Shown in pieces: positions 1 through 9,422 of a DNA stretch of 64,000 nt (its first letter is position 1; every line of letters begins with the position of its first letter). The stretch is from Pollutibacter soli. GTDB lineage: Bacteria > Bacteroidota > Bacteroidia > Chitinophagales > Chitinophagaceae. The notes under the pieces were generated by a model. The model did no database searches. It saw nothing but the letters and a program-made list of their open reading frames with translations, and was not told where the DNA came from. A program made the translations under genes and the position numbers. Where the stretch lies: positions 62,001 to 126,000 of the forward strand of contig JARJHS010000005.1 of NCBI GenBank assembly GCA_029269725.1, given 5' to 3'.

Positions 1-1111
1 GCATAGTAGAGTAGGGGATGCCATCTTTATTTAATTCACCGGAATACCAGTCGCCAGAAGTAGTAGCGGCATTGTATTCATGTAACGGCTTCTCGCCTTT
101 CCACCCATCTGCTTTTGTGTAGAAATCATTTCGCTGAAGATGGGTATGTGCAGAAAGAATCAATGCATTCTGAAAAGGAGTCAGCAAATCAAAGAGTCGT
201 TGTCTGTCTTCGAGGCGGTAAGTATCACCATATTGCATCAATGGAATATGAAATGAGACAATCACAAGTTTGTCTTTGCTGACATGTTTGAGATCGTTTT
301 CAATAAAGGCAAGTTGTGTTTTTGTAAAACCTCCCCAATATCCATTCCTGCCCCGAGGATCGGGATACAGTATATCATCCATCACGATCAGGTGGATCTT
401 TCCGTAATTAAAGGCGTAATTTGCCGGACCAAAATGAGCTTCAAAACTTTCATCAGAAAGCGAATCGGATTTCGCTTCATAATTCATGTCATGATTACCC
501 ATCACATTGTACCAGGGTATTCCCGCTTTTCGCATCACTTTCAGATATTCCAAATGAAGGTTCAGGTCATCGCCAACGATGTCGCCCAGACTAATGCCAA
601 ACGTGATATTTTTTATGCCTGAAACGGAATCAACTACTCCGCGCGAAAAATAATCGAGTTCCTGGGCGGTATACGGTTGCGGATCACCAAAAATAAATGC
701 GGTGAAATTTTCGGGTTCTTCATTCCTTGTAAGTCCAAAATCAATTGACGCGGGCAGTTTTCCTGTAGGCGTTACACCAGCATATTTATATCCGGCTGGA
801 GATCCTTCCGGTTTGTGTATATAATAAAATCGCGTCTGAAAATTGCTGTCCGGCTGAAATTTATAACCCGAGGGCTTTACAACAAAAATGATATTGTCAT
901 TGCCAACAGGCAGCACATATTTGCCCAAATTATCCGTCAGCACAACTTCGATACCGTTGGAAATTGCAACTCCCGGAATTCCCTTTTCTTTTCGATCCTT
1001 TTTCCCATTCCCATTTGCGTCCTCATAAATAGTTCCACGAGCAGAATTCTGAGCAAAACTGCTGAACTGGAACAGCAGCAGGATAATGATCAGAGAAGAA
1101 AATTCTCTCAT
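1..1111 (-). CDS. Secreted calcineurin-like metallophosphoesterase, 3' end cut by window edge
   Basis: The reading frame starts at the ATG at 1111 and stays open to base 1, so the C-terminus lies outside the window. The first ~20 residues are a hydrophobic signal peptide ending FSSFAQ. Next comes a small calcineurin-N type beta domain (GTIYEDANGNGKKDRKEKG, about residues 24-60) like those in front of bacterial secreted phosphoesterases. The catalytic domain shows every metal-binding motif of the family: FGDPQ, GDIVGDD, GNHD, SFHIPL and AHTH. It should hydrolyse phosphoesters with two bound metal ions outside the inner membrane; the substrate cannot be read. Plus-strand frames here are shadows. 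Confidence 0.88.
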   Translation of the reverse strand, partial: MREFSSLIIILLLFQFSSFAQNSARGTIYEDANGNGKKDRKEKGIPGVAISNGIEVVLTDNLGKYVLPVGNDNIIFVVKPSGYKFQPDSNFQTRFYYIHKPEGSPAGYKYAGVTPTGKLPASIDFGLTRNEEPENFTAFIFGDPQPYTAQELDYFSRGVVDSVSGIKNITFGISLGDIVGDDLNLHLEYLKVMRKAGIPWYNVMGNHDMNYEAKSDSLSDESFEAHFGPANYAFNYGKIHLIVMDDILYPDPRGRNGYWGGFTKTQLAFIENDLKHVSKDKLVIVSFHIPLMQYGDTYRLEDRQRLFDLLTPFQNALILSAHTHLQRNDFYTKADGWKGEKPLHEYNAATTSGDWYSGELNKDGIPYSTM

Positions 1112-1990
1112 AATGTAGATTTTGGATGAAGTAAAGAAAAAAATGAAAGCTGATCGATTAAATAATTGTATAAGGAAAATTTTTTAAATCTACTTTGTCC
1201 GGGATTGCCAGGATCATTGGAAGGGATGTTGGTCAGGGGTTCAGTGCCTGGTCTTGATTTTAAGCAGAATTACAAAAACTCAATTGATTTCGTGCAGGAA
1301 CCAGACGATGCCAGTAAGAACCATTGGAGATTTTTCGAATGGCCGATGATCTGAATCTATGTTATAGGTATTGTTGAAAAGTGAAAGGGGCAGGAGAGAC
1401 ACATTAATTAAGTTGAGGTAATGTGATAGTTTGTGCCGATTATTTAAAATGAAAAGGTCATTTCTCCTTGCTTAATTTTTTAAAATTAATTTCTCATTTT
1501 TCACTTGTAATACGGCGAGTTGTAATCTGAGGAATAATGAATTGTTAATTCGTATGGTAAAGGGGGATGATGTAAGAAAACTATAAATCAGCTTGACTTA
1601 AAAAATGCAAACAATTGATTCTTGTCTAAAAGTATCTCCAGAAATTAAAAAAAAGCTCTCCGGCAACCAAAATCCTGGGCCCTCCCCGCTTGCCCTCCCC
1701 CGCCTCCACCACCGTTTTTGGCGGTGGATATGGCAGATTTTTCTGAGCGCGCCCAAGTCCACCAGCCATATCCATCCACCGCAGCGGATGTTAGCTAACA
1801 TCTTTCATCAGTATCCGCTGATGATCAGGAATCACACATGTATAAGACGATACGAAAATAATATTACCGATCAACCTGTTCCAAGTGCAAATAATCATAA
1901 TTGAAAGAGAAAATAACAGCTCAAAACAGGTGATTCACGGCAGTGTTTCAAAACTCAACCTGAATAATCGCGGCCCCGTCCTATCTGTCA
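1112..1990. other. Intergenic region, no supported gene
   Basis: About 880 bases without a convincing gene. Short frames on both strands have no family resemblance and lie over inverted repeats. The only structure seen is the hairpin cluster at 1721-1820. A promoter for the minus-strand phosphoesterase must lie near 1112-1200, but no clear TAnnTTTG box was found. Confidence 0.6.
1721..1820. repeat. Nested inverted repeats around a 16-bp perfect palindrome
   Basis: GCGGTGGATATGGC at 1721-1734 pairs with GCCATATCC plus CCACCGC at 1765-1782. Directly after it, CAGCGGAT (1782-1789) pairs with ATCCGCTG (1813-1820) and encloses the perfect palindrome GATGTTAGCTAACATC (1787-1802). A related palindrome with a GTTAGC core occurs at 63917-63934. 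It may be a small mobile repeat or a structured RNA; the sequence does not decide. Confidence 0.6.
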
Positions 1991-4900
1991 CTATTTCAAT
2001 CGCTTCATGATGTCTTCAATCGCCGCATCCAATTGCGGATCCTTCCCATTCAATTTATCTTCAAAAGTATTGACCACTTTTACATCGGGAGCCACACCCG
2101 TCATCTCGAGATCTTTACCATCAAGACTATAACATCCCCAACCAGGCAAACGAACAAACGATCCGTCAACCAATCCCGCACCGCTGGTGAATATGATCCA
2201 GCGGTAAGTCTCATTACCAATGATCTTTCCCAACTTCAGTTGTTTGAATCCCTGAGCAGTCATCTCCGCATCACTCAGCGATTGTTCATTTATTAATAAG
2301 ATAATCGGTTTGTCGCTCGGTGTGAAATTGCCCTGGCGTGTCAACTGACCTTCACGATACTTCCATTGCAGGTAAGATTTCTGACTCAGGAATTTGATAA
2401 CTTCATCATGCACATTTCCACCGGTATTGTAACGTAAGTCGAGAATCAATGCATCACGATCATTCAGTTCTTTCGTCATGTCGATAAGGAAATTCTCCAA
2501 CTCAAACTGCCCCATGTTTTTCATATGGGCATAGGCGATTTTCTTATTACTTTTCTCATCAACACGCTTCTGGTTATCATCAATCCATTGATCATACAAA
2601 TTGTTATAGACCGAAAACTGCGGATGAACTTTCACATCGATATTTTTTCCGTCACGCAGGAATGTTAGTTTCAACTCTTTGTCCATGGAAGGACGTGTGA
2701 AATAATAATACCGATCCATTTTCTTGTCAACCTCTTTGTTATTCACTTTTATCAAGACATCACCCGGTTTTACATCAATTGATTTTTTATCAGCATTACT
2801 TCTTTTTGCAACGTAACTTACTTTGTAGGGTTCGTCATTATCGAAAATAATCCCGGTTTCCATGGTAGAGTTTTGAAGACTTATGCTTTCATCATTACCA
2901 CCGGTATAGAAACCCTGGTGCGATGAGTTGAGTTCTCCCAGCATATCATTCAGCAATGTTCTGAGATCACCGCGGTTAGTCAGATAAGGCGTAAAGCGGA
3001 TATACTGCTCTCGTGTCTTCGACCAGTCGATACCGTGGAACTTATCATCATAATAATTTTCCTGTACCTGGCTCCAGGTTTCTTCAAATATCTGCCTGAA
3101 CTCTTCCTGCAGGTTACGACGGAAAGTGTAACTGGTGCTGATAGGATCAAGCTTGTTGGCCGCAAGATTCAGTTTACTGATATTTCCATTTGATAAAATA
3201 TAGAACTGATCGCTCACTTCAACAATATCAAACCCAAAGGCATTATCAGTACCGGCAATCTTTTCCGTTTTATTATTTTCAAAAGGTTCGATAACAGTTT
3301 TCCATAAAGCACCTTTTCCTTCCGCATGATCACTGAAATATAACACTGTGGTTTTATCCGCTTTCGCTGTTACAAAAGCCAGGTACTGTGAGCCAAACGA
3401 CGGGCTTATTGATTCCATGCGCTCCATAATATTCTCCATATCAATATTGATGTTAGCCATCGGAGCCGGTGTAACCTTTTTTGCAGTATCTTTTTTCTCA
3501 GTATCTTTTTTCGAAGAGTCAGCCGGTGAAGTTTCCTTAAACAGTTCATTGAATTTGTCCATCCGATAAGGTTCGTCAATTTTGTCCAGTGCGAGGCGAT
3601 ACACCCTTGGATTTTGCAAACCAAAAGGATAATAAGGTTTCAATCTTGAAGATTCAAAGAAAATATATTTTCCATCGGGCGACCAAAGCGGATCGGCTTC
3701 TGTTATGCCTGTATTCGTGAGGTTGAAAGATTTTTTGTCTCTGATATTATACAGGAAAATATCCTGTTCGAAATTTTTTCTAGCGGTAAAGAAAACATAC
3801 TCATCATTAGGGGAAAATCCAGGCGTGCTGTTCTGGAAACCCCAGATTTCTTCTTTCGCTATCGTTTCGCTTTTTAGCGTTTTCAGATCAATCAACCGCA
3901 CCTCGTTTATTCCACTGAGATAAACGGCCATCGTTCTTTTTTTGTTTAGTGCAATCGAACGGTTATTCTGCTTATCAGTTGTTAATGGCTTTGGTGCTTC
4001 CGGATTATTTACTACGATCGTATACCAGTTCAGAAACCCGTCTTTAGTCTGGTTGAATAAAAGCGTTTTGTTATCCGTTAACCATTTTATTTCAGAAGCC
4101 CTTTCCGCTGAACCCTTAGATAGCTGTTGAATGAATTTGCCCTCAATATCACTTACAAATAGTTCTCCCCTGGAAATAAATGCCAGCTTTTTACCATCGG
4201 GTGATACATCGAAAGCGCTGATATTTCCTTTTACGTCAAAGTCTTTTTCTTTACCCAGTGTACTGTTGCGGAAAATGGACACATTGAGTTTATCTGCCTT
4301 TTTGCCTGCAACATCATAGATCCATAACTGGTAATCTTTTTCAAAAACAATCTTTCCTCCCGCGGCATTTACCGAAGGGGATTTTATTGAAGTATTGAAT
4401 TTAGTAAGTGCTGATTTTTTCCCGTTATCGATAGTGTACAGGTTGTACTCACCATTGCTTTCATCAGATATAAAGTAGATATTCCCGTTTTTATCAATCG
4501 TTGTTCCGAAATCTTTTCCTTCCCAGTGAGTGTACTGTTTAAACTTTTTTGTCTTTGGATGATAAGATTGAATTTCCGGGTTGAATGCCCCTTTATATCG
4601 TTTGCGCGATGCCTGGTTACTGCTTTCCCAGGTGTCATTGAAAAATATTTCGCCGTTGGTCGGATGTTCTACCAGGTTATGATCGTATTGAAAAAAGTAA
4701 TTTCCAAAAACGCGACGCGGTGTACCTCCATTCATATCTACGGTAAAACCCGCCTGCTGTCCCATTCTTCCACTGGTGAAATAGATCGTATTTGAATCCC
4801 ATCCCCAGCTGCTCAGTTCATCCCCGCCACTATAATAGGTAATCTGTTTGATTTCTCCGCCGTTAACCGGCATCAGGTACACGTCGGCGTTACCATATTG

Positions 4901-5152
4901 TCTACCGGTAAATGCAATCCATTTTCCGTCAGGTGAAACTTTGGGGTTGGTCTCATAACCCTGCATTGCCGTGAGACGGAAAGACTGACCAGTAGCGATA
5001 TCGCTACGCCAGAGATCTCCTTCAAAACAGAAAATCACTGTTTTGGCATCAGGAGTAAGGGCCGGCTGTGAAAGAAAATAGGGCTCGGTATGCTGTGCCG
5101 TAACCTGAAAAACTAAAATCAATCCTGTAACTACTGAAAAGAAATTCTTCAT
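1991..5152 (-). CDS. Tricorn-like S41 family serine protease, secreted
   Basis: A 1053-residue protein. The ATG at 5152 is chosen over one 12 codons upstream because it opens directly with a signal peptide (MKNFFSVVTGLILVFQVTA). Residues ~20-640 form WD40/TolB-like beta-propeller repeats (many SPDGK motifs), as in tricorn. A helical C1 region, a PDZ domain (around VKPGDVLIKVNNKEVD) and the S41 core follow. The tricorn catalytic tetrad is recognisable: Ser-His in NSSHQG, the nucleophile Ser in SLSDAEM and Glu in GKDLEMTG. By family it degrades peptides; the signal peptide puts it in the periplasm. It diverges from the hydrolase at 5291. A Lys/Thr/Glu-rich linker (KKDTEKKDTAKK) separates two propeller parts. 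Confidence 0.93.
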   Translation of the reverse strand: MKNFFSVVTGLILVFQVTAQHTEPYFLSQPALTPDAKTVIFCFEGDLWRSDIATGQSFRLTAMQGYETNPKVSPDGKWIAFTGRQYGNADVYLMPVNGGEIKQITYYSGGDELSSWGWDSNTIYFTSGRMGQQAGFTVDMNGGTPRRVFGNYFFQYDHNLVEHPTNGEIFFNDTWESSNQASRKRYKGAFNPEIQSYHPKTKKFKQYTHWEGKDFGTTIDKNGNIYFISDESNGEYNLYTIDNGKKSALTKFNTSIKSPSVNAAGGKIVFEKDYQLWIYDVAGKKADKLNVSIFRNSTLGKEKDFDVKGNISAFDVSPDGKKLAFISRGELFVSDIEGKFIQQLSKGSAERASEIKWLTDNKTLLFNQTKDGFLNWYTIVVNNPEAPKPLTTDKQNNRSIALNKKRTMAVYLSGINEVRLIDLKTLKSETIAKEEIWGFQNSTPGFSPNDEYVFFTARKNFEQDIFLYNIRDKKSFNLTNTGITEADPLWSPDGKYIFFESSRLKPYYPFGLQNPRVYRLALDKIDEPYRMDKFNELFKETSPADSSKKDTEKKDTAKKVTPAPMANINIDMENIMERMESISPSFGSQYLAFVTAKADKTTVLYFSDHAEGKGALWKTVIEPFENNKTEKIAGTDNAFGFDIVEVSDQFYILSNGNISKLNLAANKLDPISTSYTFRRNLQEEFRQIFEETWSQVQENYYDDKFHGIDWSKTREQYIRFTPYLTNRGDLRTLLNDMLGELNSSHQGFYTGGNDESISLQNSTMETGIIFDNDEPYKVSYVAKRSNADKKSIDVKPGDVLIKVNNKEVDKKMDRYYYFTRPSMDKELKLTFLRDGKNIDVKVHPQFSVYNNLYDQWIDDNQKRVDEKSNKKIAYAHMKNMGQFELENFLIDMTKELNDRDALILDLRYNTGGNVHDEVIKFLSQKSYLQWKYREGQLTRQGNFTPSDKPIILLINEQSLSDAEMTAQGFKQLKLGKIIGNETYRWIIFTSGAGLVDGSFVRLPGWGCYSLDGKDLEMTGVAPDVKVVNTFEDKLNGKDPQLDAAIEDIMKRLK

Positions 5153-5290
5153 GAATCTGACATTTTTTGAATCGGCCAATTTACACAAGAAAAGGTGATG
5201 GCAGGGGTTTTTTATCTGAAGGGAAGGATAACTGGCTAAGAATACAGGTGTACGGTTTTTGCATACTTTAATTCTTACAAAAGCAGCGTT

Positions 5291-6277
5291 ATGATCAGAA
5301 AGATTTTAATTCCGGTTTTCTTGTTTCTCGCTCTTGCTGTTTGTGGTCAGGTTCCTCTCGATAAGGACCTCAGTACAGTGAAGTATCCGTTCGAGGTTAG
5401 TTACCATAAATTTACTTCACAGCGACAGCAATTGGCGATGGCTTTTATGGATGTAAAACCATCCCCGGCCAATGCCGAAACTGTTTTGCTCCTTCACGGA
5501 AAGAATTTCAACGGAGCTTATTGGGAAGAGACAATCAATTTTCTCAAGGCTGCTGGATATCGTGTTATTGTTCCGGATCAGATCGGCTTTGGTAAATCAA
5601 CAAAACCCGTGTATTATGATTATAGTTTTCAACAGCTGGCGCTTAACACCAAAGAGATACTGGATAGTTTAGAGATAAGAAAAATAATTGTTGTCGGCCA
5701 TTCAATGGGAGGAATGCTCGCAACAAGATTGGCGCTGATGTATCCGGATATGATTTCAAAACTGGTGCTGGTAAACCCCATCGGCCTGGAGGATTACAAA
5801 CTTTTCACGCCGTATCAATCCATCGATTCTTCCTATGCTGCCGAGCTTAAAAATACATTACAATCCTATAAAAATTACCAGCTTCGCTTTTATTACGATA
5901 ACCAATGGAAGCCGGAATATGATCGCTGGCTCAATTTACTCGCAGGCTGGACGCTTCACCGGGATTATCCAATGGTCGCCTGGAATGCGGCGTTAACATC
6001 AGATATGATTTACACCCAACCGGTAGTATATGAGTTTCAGAATCTACGTTGCAAAACATTGCTGATCATCGGAACACGTGACCGTACGGCGATTGGGAAA
6101 GATCGCGCCCCCAAAGAACTGCAATCAAAAATGGGTCTGTACAATGAACTCGGGAAAAAAACACGCGATCTTATTGCCGGCTCGGTACTTGTCGAATTGG
6201 ATGGATTAGGTCATCTCCCACATATCGAAGCGTTCGAGCGTTTTGCACAGCCGTTGATGGCATTTTTGAAGAACTAG
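5291..6277 (+). CDS. Exported alpha/beta hydrolase
   Basis: A 328-residue protein with an N-terminal signal peptide (about residues 1-20, ending LALAVCGQ). It has the complete alpha/beta hydrolase layout: oxyanion region LLLHGKNFNG, nucleophile elbow GHSMGG (Ser near residue 139), Asp in GTRDRTAIG and His in GLGHLPHIE. It is closest in look to the epoxide-hydrolase/esterase type with a cap domain between strands 6 and 7. Substrate unknown. It is transcribed divergently from the tricorn-like protease with ~140 bp between them, so a shared control region is possible. Confidence 0.9.
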   Translation: MIRKILIPVFLFLALAVCGQVPLDKDLSTVKYPFEVSYHKFTSQRQQLAMAFMDVKPSPANAETVLLLHGKNFNGAYWEETINFLKAAGYRVIVPDQIGFGKSTKPVYYDYSFQQLALNTKEILDSLEIRKIIVVGHSMGGMLATRLALMYPDMISKLVLVNPIGLEDYKLFTPYQSIDSSYAAELKNTLQSYKNYQLRFYYDNQWKPEYDRWLNLLAGWTLHRDYPMVAWNAALTSDMIYTQPVVYEFQNLRCKTLLIIGTRDRTAIGKDRAPKELQSKMGLYNELGKKTRDLIAGSVLVELDGLGHLPHIEAFERFAQPLMAFLKN

Positions 6278-6502
6278 TAAGCTTATACATCGGAACCGTG
6301 GTTTTCAGGTTCGGGTGATCGCTTTACCAGGCGCATTCAGCTACCTGGCCAGAGATTAAATAATGTTCTCTGATTCGATGTACGTAATTCGAAGAACAGA
6401 CTTTTTTCCATTCTTCCTTCGTTCTTGTTTTATGAGCGGTAGTTCTATTAAAGGATTTTTAAGAAATTAATTCCTAATTTTTCGTTCATAAAACTGGCAT
6501 CA

Positions 6503-6700
6503 ATGACGCTGATTGCGATATTTTTCCCGTTTCTCTCTTTTTTACTCCGGGGCAGAATTCTTACCGGCATCATCTGTCTTATTCTCCAGATCACTTTGAT
6601 CGGATGGATCCCTGCCGCAGTATGGGCAGTTATTTCACTACAGAATGCCCGCGCTGACAGAAGAAACGATCGGCTGATAAGGGCAATGAGAACCCGGTAG
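6503..6700 (+). CDS. YqaE/Pmp3-family small membrane protein
   Basis: A 65-residue protein with two membrane segments (about residues 3-17 and 20-44), with RGRILTGIICLILQITLIGW matching the YqaE/Pmp3 (proteolipid membrane potential modulator) pattern. The tail is basic and hydrophilic. Family members sit in the inner membrane and are linked to salt or membrane stress; the molecular role is unclear. It precedes the GNAT gene by under 60 bp on the same strand, so they may be co-transcribed. Confidence 0.75.
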   Translation: MTLIAIFFPFLSFLLRGRILTGIICLILQITLIGWIPAAVWAVISLQNARADRRNDRLIRAMRTR

Positions 6701-6756
6701 AATTTATTCGTCGCAGTTTGCCCCTGCAGTTCTTATTTTCGTCAAAAAAATTAACG

Positions 6757-7263
6757 TTGTTAGAAACTGAACGATTGATTATAAAACCGTTGAATTATAA
6801 TCAACTCTTAAAATATCTGAAGGCAGACAATTCACTCGAAGAGGAGTTGAATCTGAAAATGTCAATGCGAAAAATTTCACCTGAATTGCTTGAAGCATTT
6901 GAGCAAACCATTCTTCCAAATGTCGCTGATCCTTCAAAAAATTATTTGTTCTGTACGCTGTGGACCGGCATTTCAAAAAATGATCGTGCGATGGTCGGTG
7001 AGGTTTGCATTACGGGTGAACCTGATGCTGAAGGCAACATTGAAATAGGATATGGTACGCATGAGGAATTCCGCGGCAGAGGGTATATGACAGAAATGGT
7101 AGGCGCCATCATTGCCTGGGCCAGGAACCAAAGCGGTGTTTCAGCAATCATTGCCAGTTGCGACAAAGATAATCGCGCTTCAATTTCCATTCTAGCAAAA
7201 AACAATTTTGTAAGAACAGGTAAAACAGATACGCAATACAATTGGAAACTTAAGTTTTTTTGA
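6757..7263 (+). CDS. GNAT family N-acetyltransferase (RimJ/RimL-like)
   Basis: Start choice: the frame can open with TTG at 6718, but the in-frame TTG at 6757 gives MLETERLIIKPL, the standard N-terminus of RimJ/RimL-type acetyltransferases, so 168 residues are preferred. Conserved features are IEIGYGTHEEFRGRGYMTEM, which contains the acetyl-CoA loop (RGRGYM), followed by the late signature ASISILAKNNFVRTG. It transfers acetyl from acetyl-CoA to an unknown amine in the cytoplasm. The next gene starts 4 bp after its stop, so the two are translationally linked. Confidence 0.85.
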   Translation: MLETERLIIKPLNYNQLLKYLKADNSLEEELNLKMSMRKISPELLEAFEQTILPNVADPSKNYLFCTLWTGISKNDRAMVGEVCITGEPDAEGNIEIGYGTHEEFRGRGYMTEMVGAIIAWARNQSGVSAIIASCDKDNRASISILAKNNFVRTGKTDTQYNWKLKFF

Positions 7264-7267
7264 TCCT

Positions 7268-7696
7268 ATGGATTTCAATCCTGAGAATAAAATCAACAGG
7301 CTCTGTGCAGAAGGAATGTCAGCAGAAGCAGCTGGCGATCCTTTACTGGCGCGGAATCTGTTTCAAAAGGCATGGGATGAATCGGAAAATGATTTTGAAA
7401 AATTTGTAGCCGCGCATTATCTGGCCAGGCAACAAAATTCTGTTGAAGAAAAATTGAAATGGGATCTGGTATCACTCCGGTTTGCACTTAAGACCGGCGA
7501 AGAATATGTAAGGCAATGGTTGCCTTCGCTTTATTTAAATATCGGTAAAGGTTATGAACAGCTGGAAGATATCGGATCGGCAAAAAGGGCTTATCATTCT
7601 GCTTCATCTTTTCAGCAATTTCTTCCTGATGATGGCTATGGAAGAATGATCAGATCTGGCATCACCCATGCCATGGAGCGGACTTATGATAAATGA
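7268..7696 (+). CDS. Conserved hypothetical protein, TPR-like helical
   Basis: A 142-residue soluble, helix-rich protein. Two stretches resemble tetratricopeptide helices: AGDPLLARNLFQKAWDESEN (about 20-40) and SLYLNIGKGYEQLEDIGSAK (about 88-107). No signal peptide and no catalytic motif. It starts 4 bp after the acetyltransferase stop codon and is probably in the same operon; a scaffolding role would fit but is inference only. Confidence 0.75.
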   Translation: MDFNPENKINRLCAEGMSAEAAGDPLLARNLFQKAWDESENDFEKFVAAHYLARQQNSVEEKLKWDLVSLRFALKTGEEYVRQWLPSLYLNIGKGYEQLEDIGSAKRAYHSASSFQQFLPDDGYGRMIRSGITHAMERTYDK

Positions 7697-7712
7697 TCAA
7701 TGCAATTTTTTG

Positions 7713-7720
7713 TATATTTG
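7713..7720 (+). promoter_or_regulatory. Bacteroidota -7 promoter box for the ABC-F gene
   Basis: TATATTTG matches the TAnnTTTG consensus exactly. No clear -33 TTG is seen at the expected spacing. Transcription would begin near 7727, giving a leader of about 100 nt that contains the uORF and the stems listed below. Confidence 0.6.
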
Positions 7721-7735
7721 CCCTCTGCAATAGAA

Positions 7736-7756
7736 ATGGCTCCATGTAGAATTTAA
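7736..7756 (+). CDS. Putative leader peptide (uORF) of the ABC-F attenuator
   Basis: ATG GCT CCA TGT AGA ATT TAA encodes the hexapeptide MAPCRI. It starts about 9 nt after the expected transcription start, and its last codon and stop lie inside the 5' arm of the stem that covers the ABC-F start. A ribosome paused on it would open that stem. Short leader peptides upstream of antibiotic-resistance ABC-F and erm genes work this way; translation of this one is inferred. Confidence 0.5.
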   Translation: MAPCRI

Positions 7757-7828
7757 TTTCTTTTTGATTTTGTTACGTTAGCTGCCGCCGGCGGTTCCTT
7801 TTTTATTCACTCAAATAAGAAATTAAAT
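7751..7828 (+). promoter_or_regulatory. Putative translational/transcriptional attenuator of the ABC-F gene
   Basis: Bases 7751-7767 pair with 7811-7828 as a 17-bp stem with a single bulged T at 7816 (12 uninterrupted pairs: ATTTAATTTCTT with AAGAAATTAAAT). The 3' arm holds the A-rich region before the ABC-F gene and the A and T of its ATG, so the stem should hide the start. A GC-rich hairpin with a T tract sits in the loop. Pairing is read directly; regulation is inference. Confidence 0.55.
7785..7804 (+). terminator. Terminator-like hairpin inside the ABC-F leader
   Basis: CCG-CCGG-CGG (7785-7794), extendable by a G-T pair, is followed by TTCC and six T residues (7799-7804). The stem is short, so termination would be weak or conditional. 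It lies between the uORF and the ABC-F start. Confidence 0.4.
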
Positions 7829-9422
7829 GGCTGTGATCTCCATTAGGGATTTGGTGTATTCCCATCCCGACAAAAATTTAATTTTTAACGGAATCAATTT
7901 AAATATCAATGCCGAAGCAAAGATGTCGCTCATGGGCAATAATGGCTCCGGCAAATCCACGCTTCTGAAAATTATTTCCGGTGAACTCGAATCTTCTTCA
8001 GGTATTATAAAAACGTCAGTGGTACCCTGGCTTGTTCCGCAGTTGTTTGGTCAGTACAATAACCTAACTGTTGCACAGGCTTTGCGTGTCGATAAAAAAC
8101 TCCAGGCGCTGAATGCAATTACAGAAGGTAATGTTGCAGAGCATTGGTTGGATGAGCTGGCAGACGATTGGATGATCGAAGAACGTTGTAATCAGGCGTT
8201 ACAACATTGGCGACTCGATGATATCAAAATGGAAAGAAAATTTTCGACATTGAGTGGTGGCCAGAAAACAAAAGTATTTCTTGCCGGCATCGATATTCAT
8301 CAACCTGAATTGATTTTACTCGATGAACCTGGTAATCATCTCGATTATTCTGCGCTTCGGCAACTGCAGAATATGATCACCAATTGGCAGCATTCTTTGT
8401 TGTTGGTTAGTCATGATCGTAAACTGTTGAATCTTGTTAGTACTACTTTAGAACTTTCTTCTCAAGGAGTAAAAGTTTATGGTGGCAATTACCAATTTTA
8501 TTCAGAACAAAAAAAGATTGAACGATCCGCATACAGGGATGAGTTAAAGGAGAAGGAAAAAGCATTGCGAAAAGCGAAAGCCACGGAGCGGGAGGCATCT
8601 GAAAGACAGTACAAACTCAACGCACGCGGAAAAAGTAAACAAGCCAGGTCCGGAGTGCCAACGATTATGATGAATACATTGAGAAACAATGCCGAGAAAA
8701 CCGCGGCGAAATTGAAAGGTACACATGAAGAAAAAAGAAGTGCTTTGCAGAAAGAGGTAAATGAATTAACAAGCAATATCCCTGCCAACGATCAGATGAA
8801 GATTGGGTTAACTGATTCTTATATCCATAGAAATAAAGTGTTGGTAAAGGCTGAAAACATGAATCACTCTTATGATGATATCTGGATGTGGTGCGATCCA
8901 TTGAATTTCATAATAACCGCAGGAGAAAGGATTGCCATCAGTGGTGATAACGGTTCAGGGAAAACGACGTTGATCAGTATTATCAGAGGTGATATTAAAC
9001 CTGACGTTGGAAATATCGTCAATGCTGCGACGGAAATAATTTGTATTGACCAGGAGTATTCGCTTATCAATAAAGATCTGACTGTTTTTCAGCAAGCGGT
9101 GAAATTTAACCATGCCGGATTGCTGGAACATGAAATCAACATCCGGCTGAGTAGATTTTTATTGGGTAAAGAATTTTGGAATAAATCATGTTCTTCGCTC
9201 AGCGGTGGCGAAAGAATGAGATTGATATTATGCTGTCTGACAATGGCGATTCAATCACCGGATATCATTATTCTCGACGAGCCAACGAATAACCTGGATC
9301 TGCAAAATCTGGAAATACTATCAAAGGCGATCAATGAGTACAAAGGAACACTGATCGTTGTTTCACACGATGAATATTTTTTGAACGATATCGGAATACA
9401 GCGAACAATAGCATTGACATGA
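7827..9422 (+). CDS. ABC-F family ATPase (ribosome-associated, possible antibiotic-resistance type)
   Basis: A 531-residue soluble protein with two ABC ATPase domains and no membrane segments, the ABC-F layout. Domain 1: Walker A GNNGSGKST, signature LSGGQKTK, Walker B LILLDEPGNHLD (Gly in place of the usual Thr). A charged linker of ~90 residues (rich in Lys/Glu/Arg, about 230-320) is the P-site tRNA interaction motif. Domain 2: GDNGSGKTT, LSGGERMR, IIILDEPTNNLD. ABC-F proteins act on the ribosome E site and either assist translation or displace bound antibiotics. The attenuator-like leader favours the resistance type, which is inference. The gene starts with the ATG at 7827. Confidence 0.92.
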   Translation: MAVISIRDLVYSHPDKNLIFNGINLNINAEAKMSLMGNNGSGKSTLLKIISGELESSSGIIKTSVVPWLVPQLFGQYNNLTVAQALRVDKKLQALNAITEGNVAEHWLDELADDWMIEERCNQALQHWRLDDIKMERKFSTLSGGQKTKVFLAGIDIHQPELILLDEPGNHLDYSALRQLQNMITNWQHSLLLVSHDRKLLNLVSTTLELSSQGVKVYGGNYQFYSEQKKIERSAYRDELKEKEKALRKAKATEREASERQYKLNARGKSKQARSGVPTIMMNTLRNNAEKTAAKLKGTHEEKRSALQKEVNELTSNIPANDQMKIGLTDSYIHRNKVLVKAENMNHSYDDIWMWCDPLNFIITAGERIAISGDNGSGKTTLISIIRGDIKPDVGNIVNAATEIICIDQEYSLINKDLTVFQQAVKFNHAGLLEHEINIRLSRFLLGKEFWNKSCSSLSGGERMRLILCCLTMAIQSPDIIILDEPTNNLDLQNLEILSKAINEYKGTLIVVSHDEYFLNDIGIQRTIALT

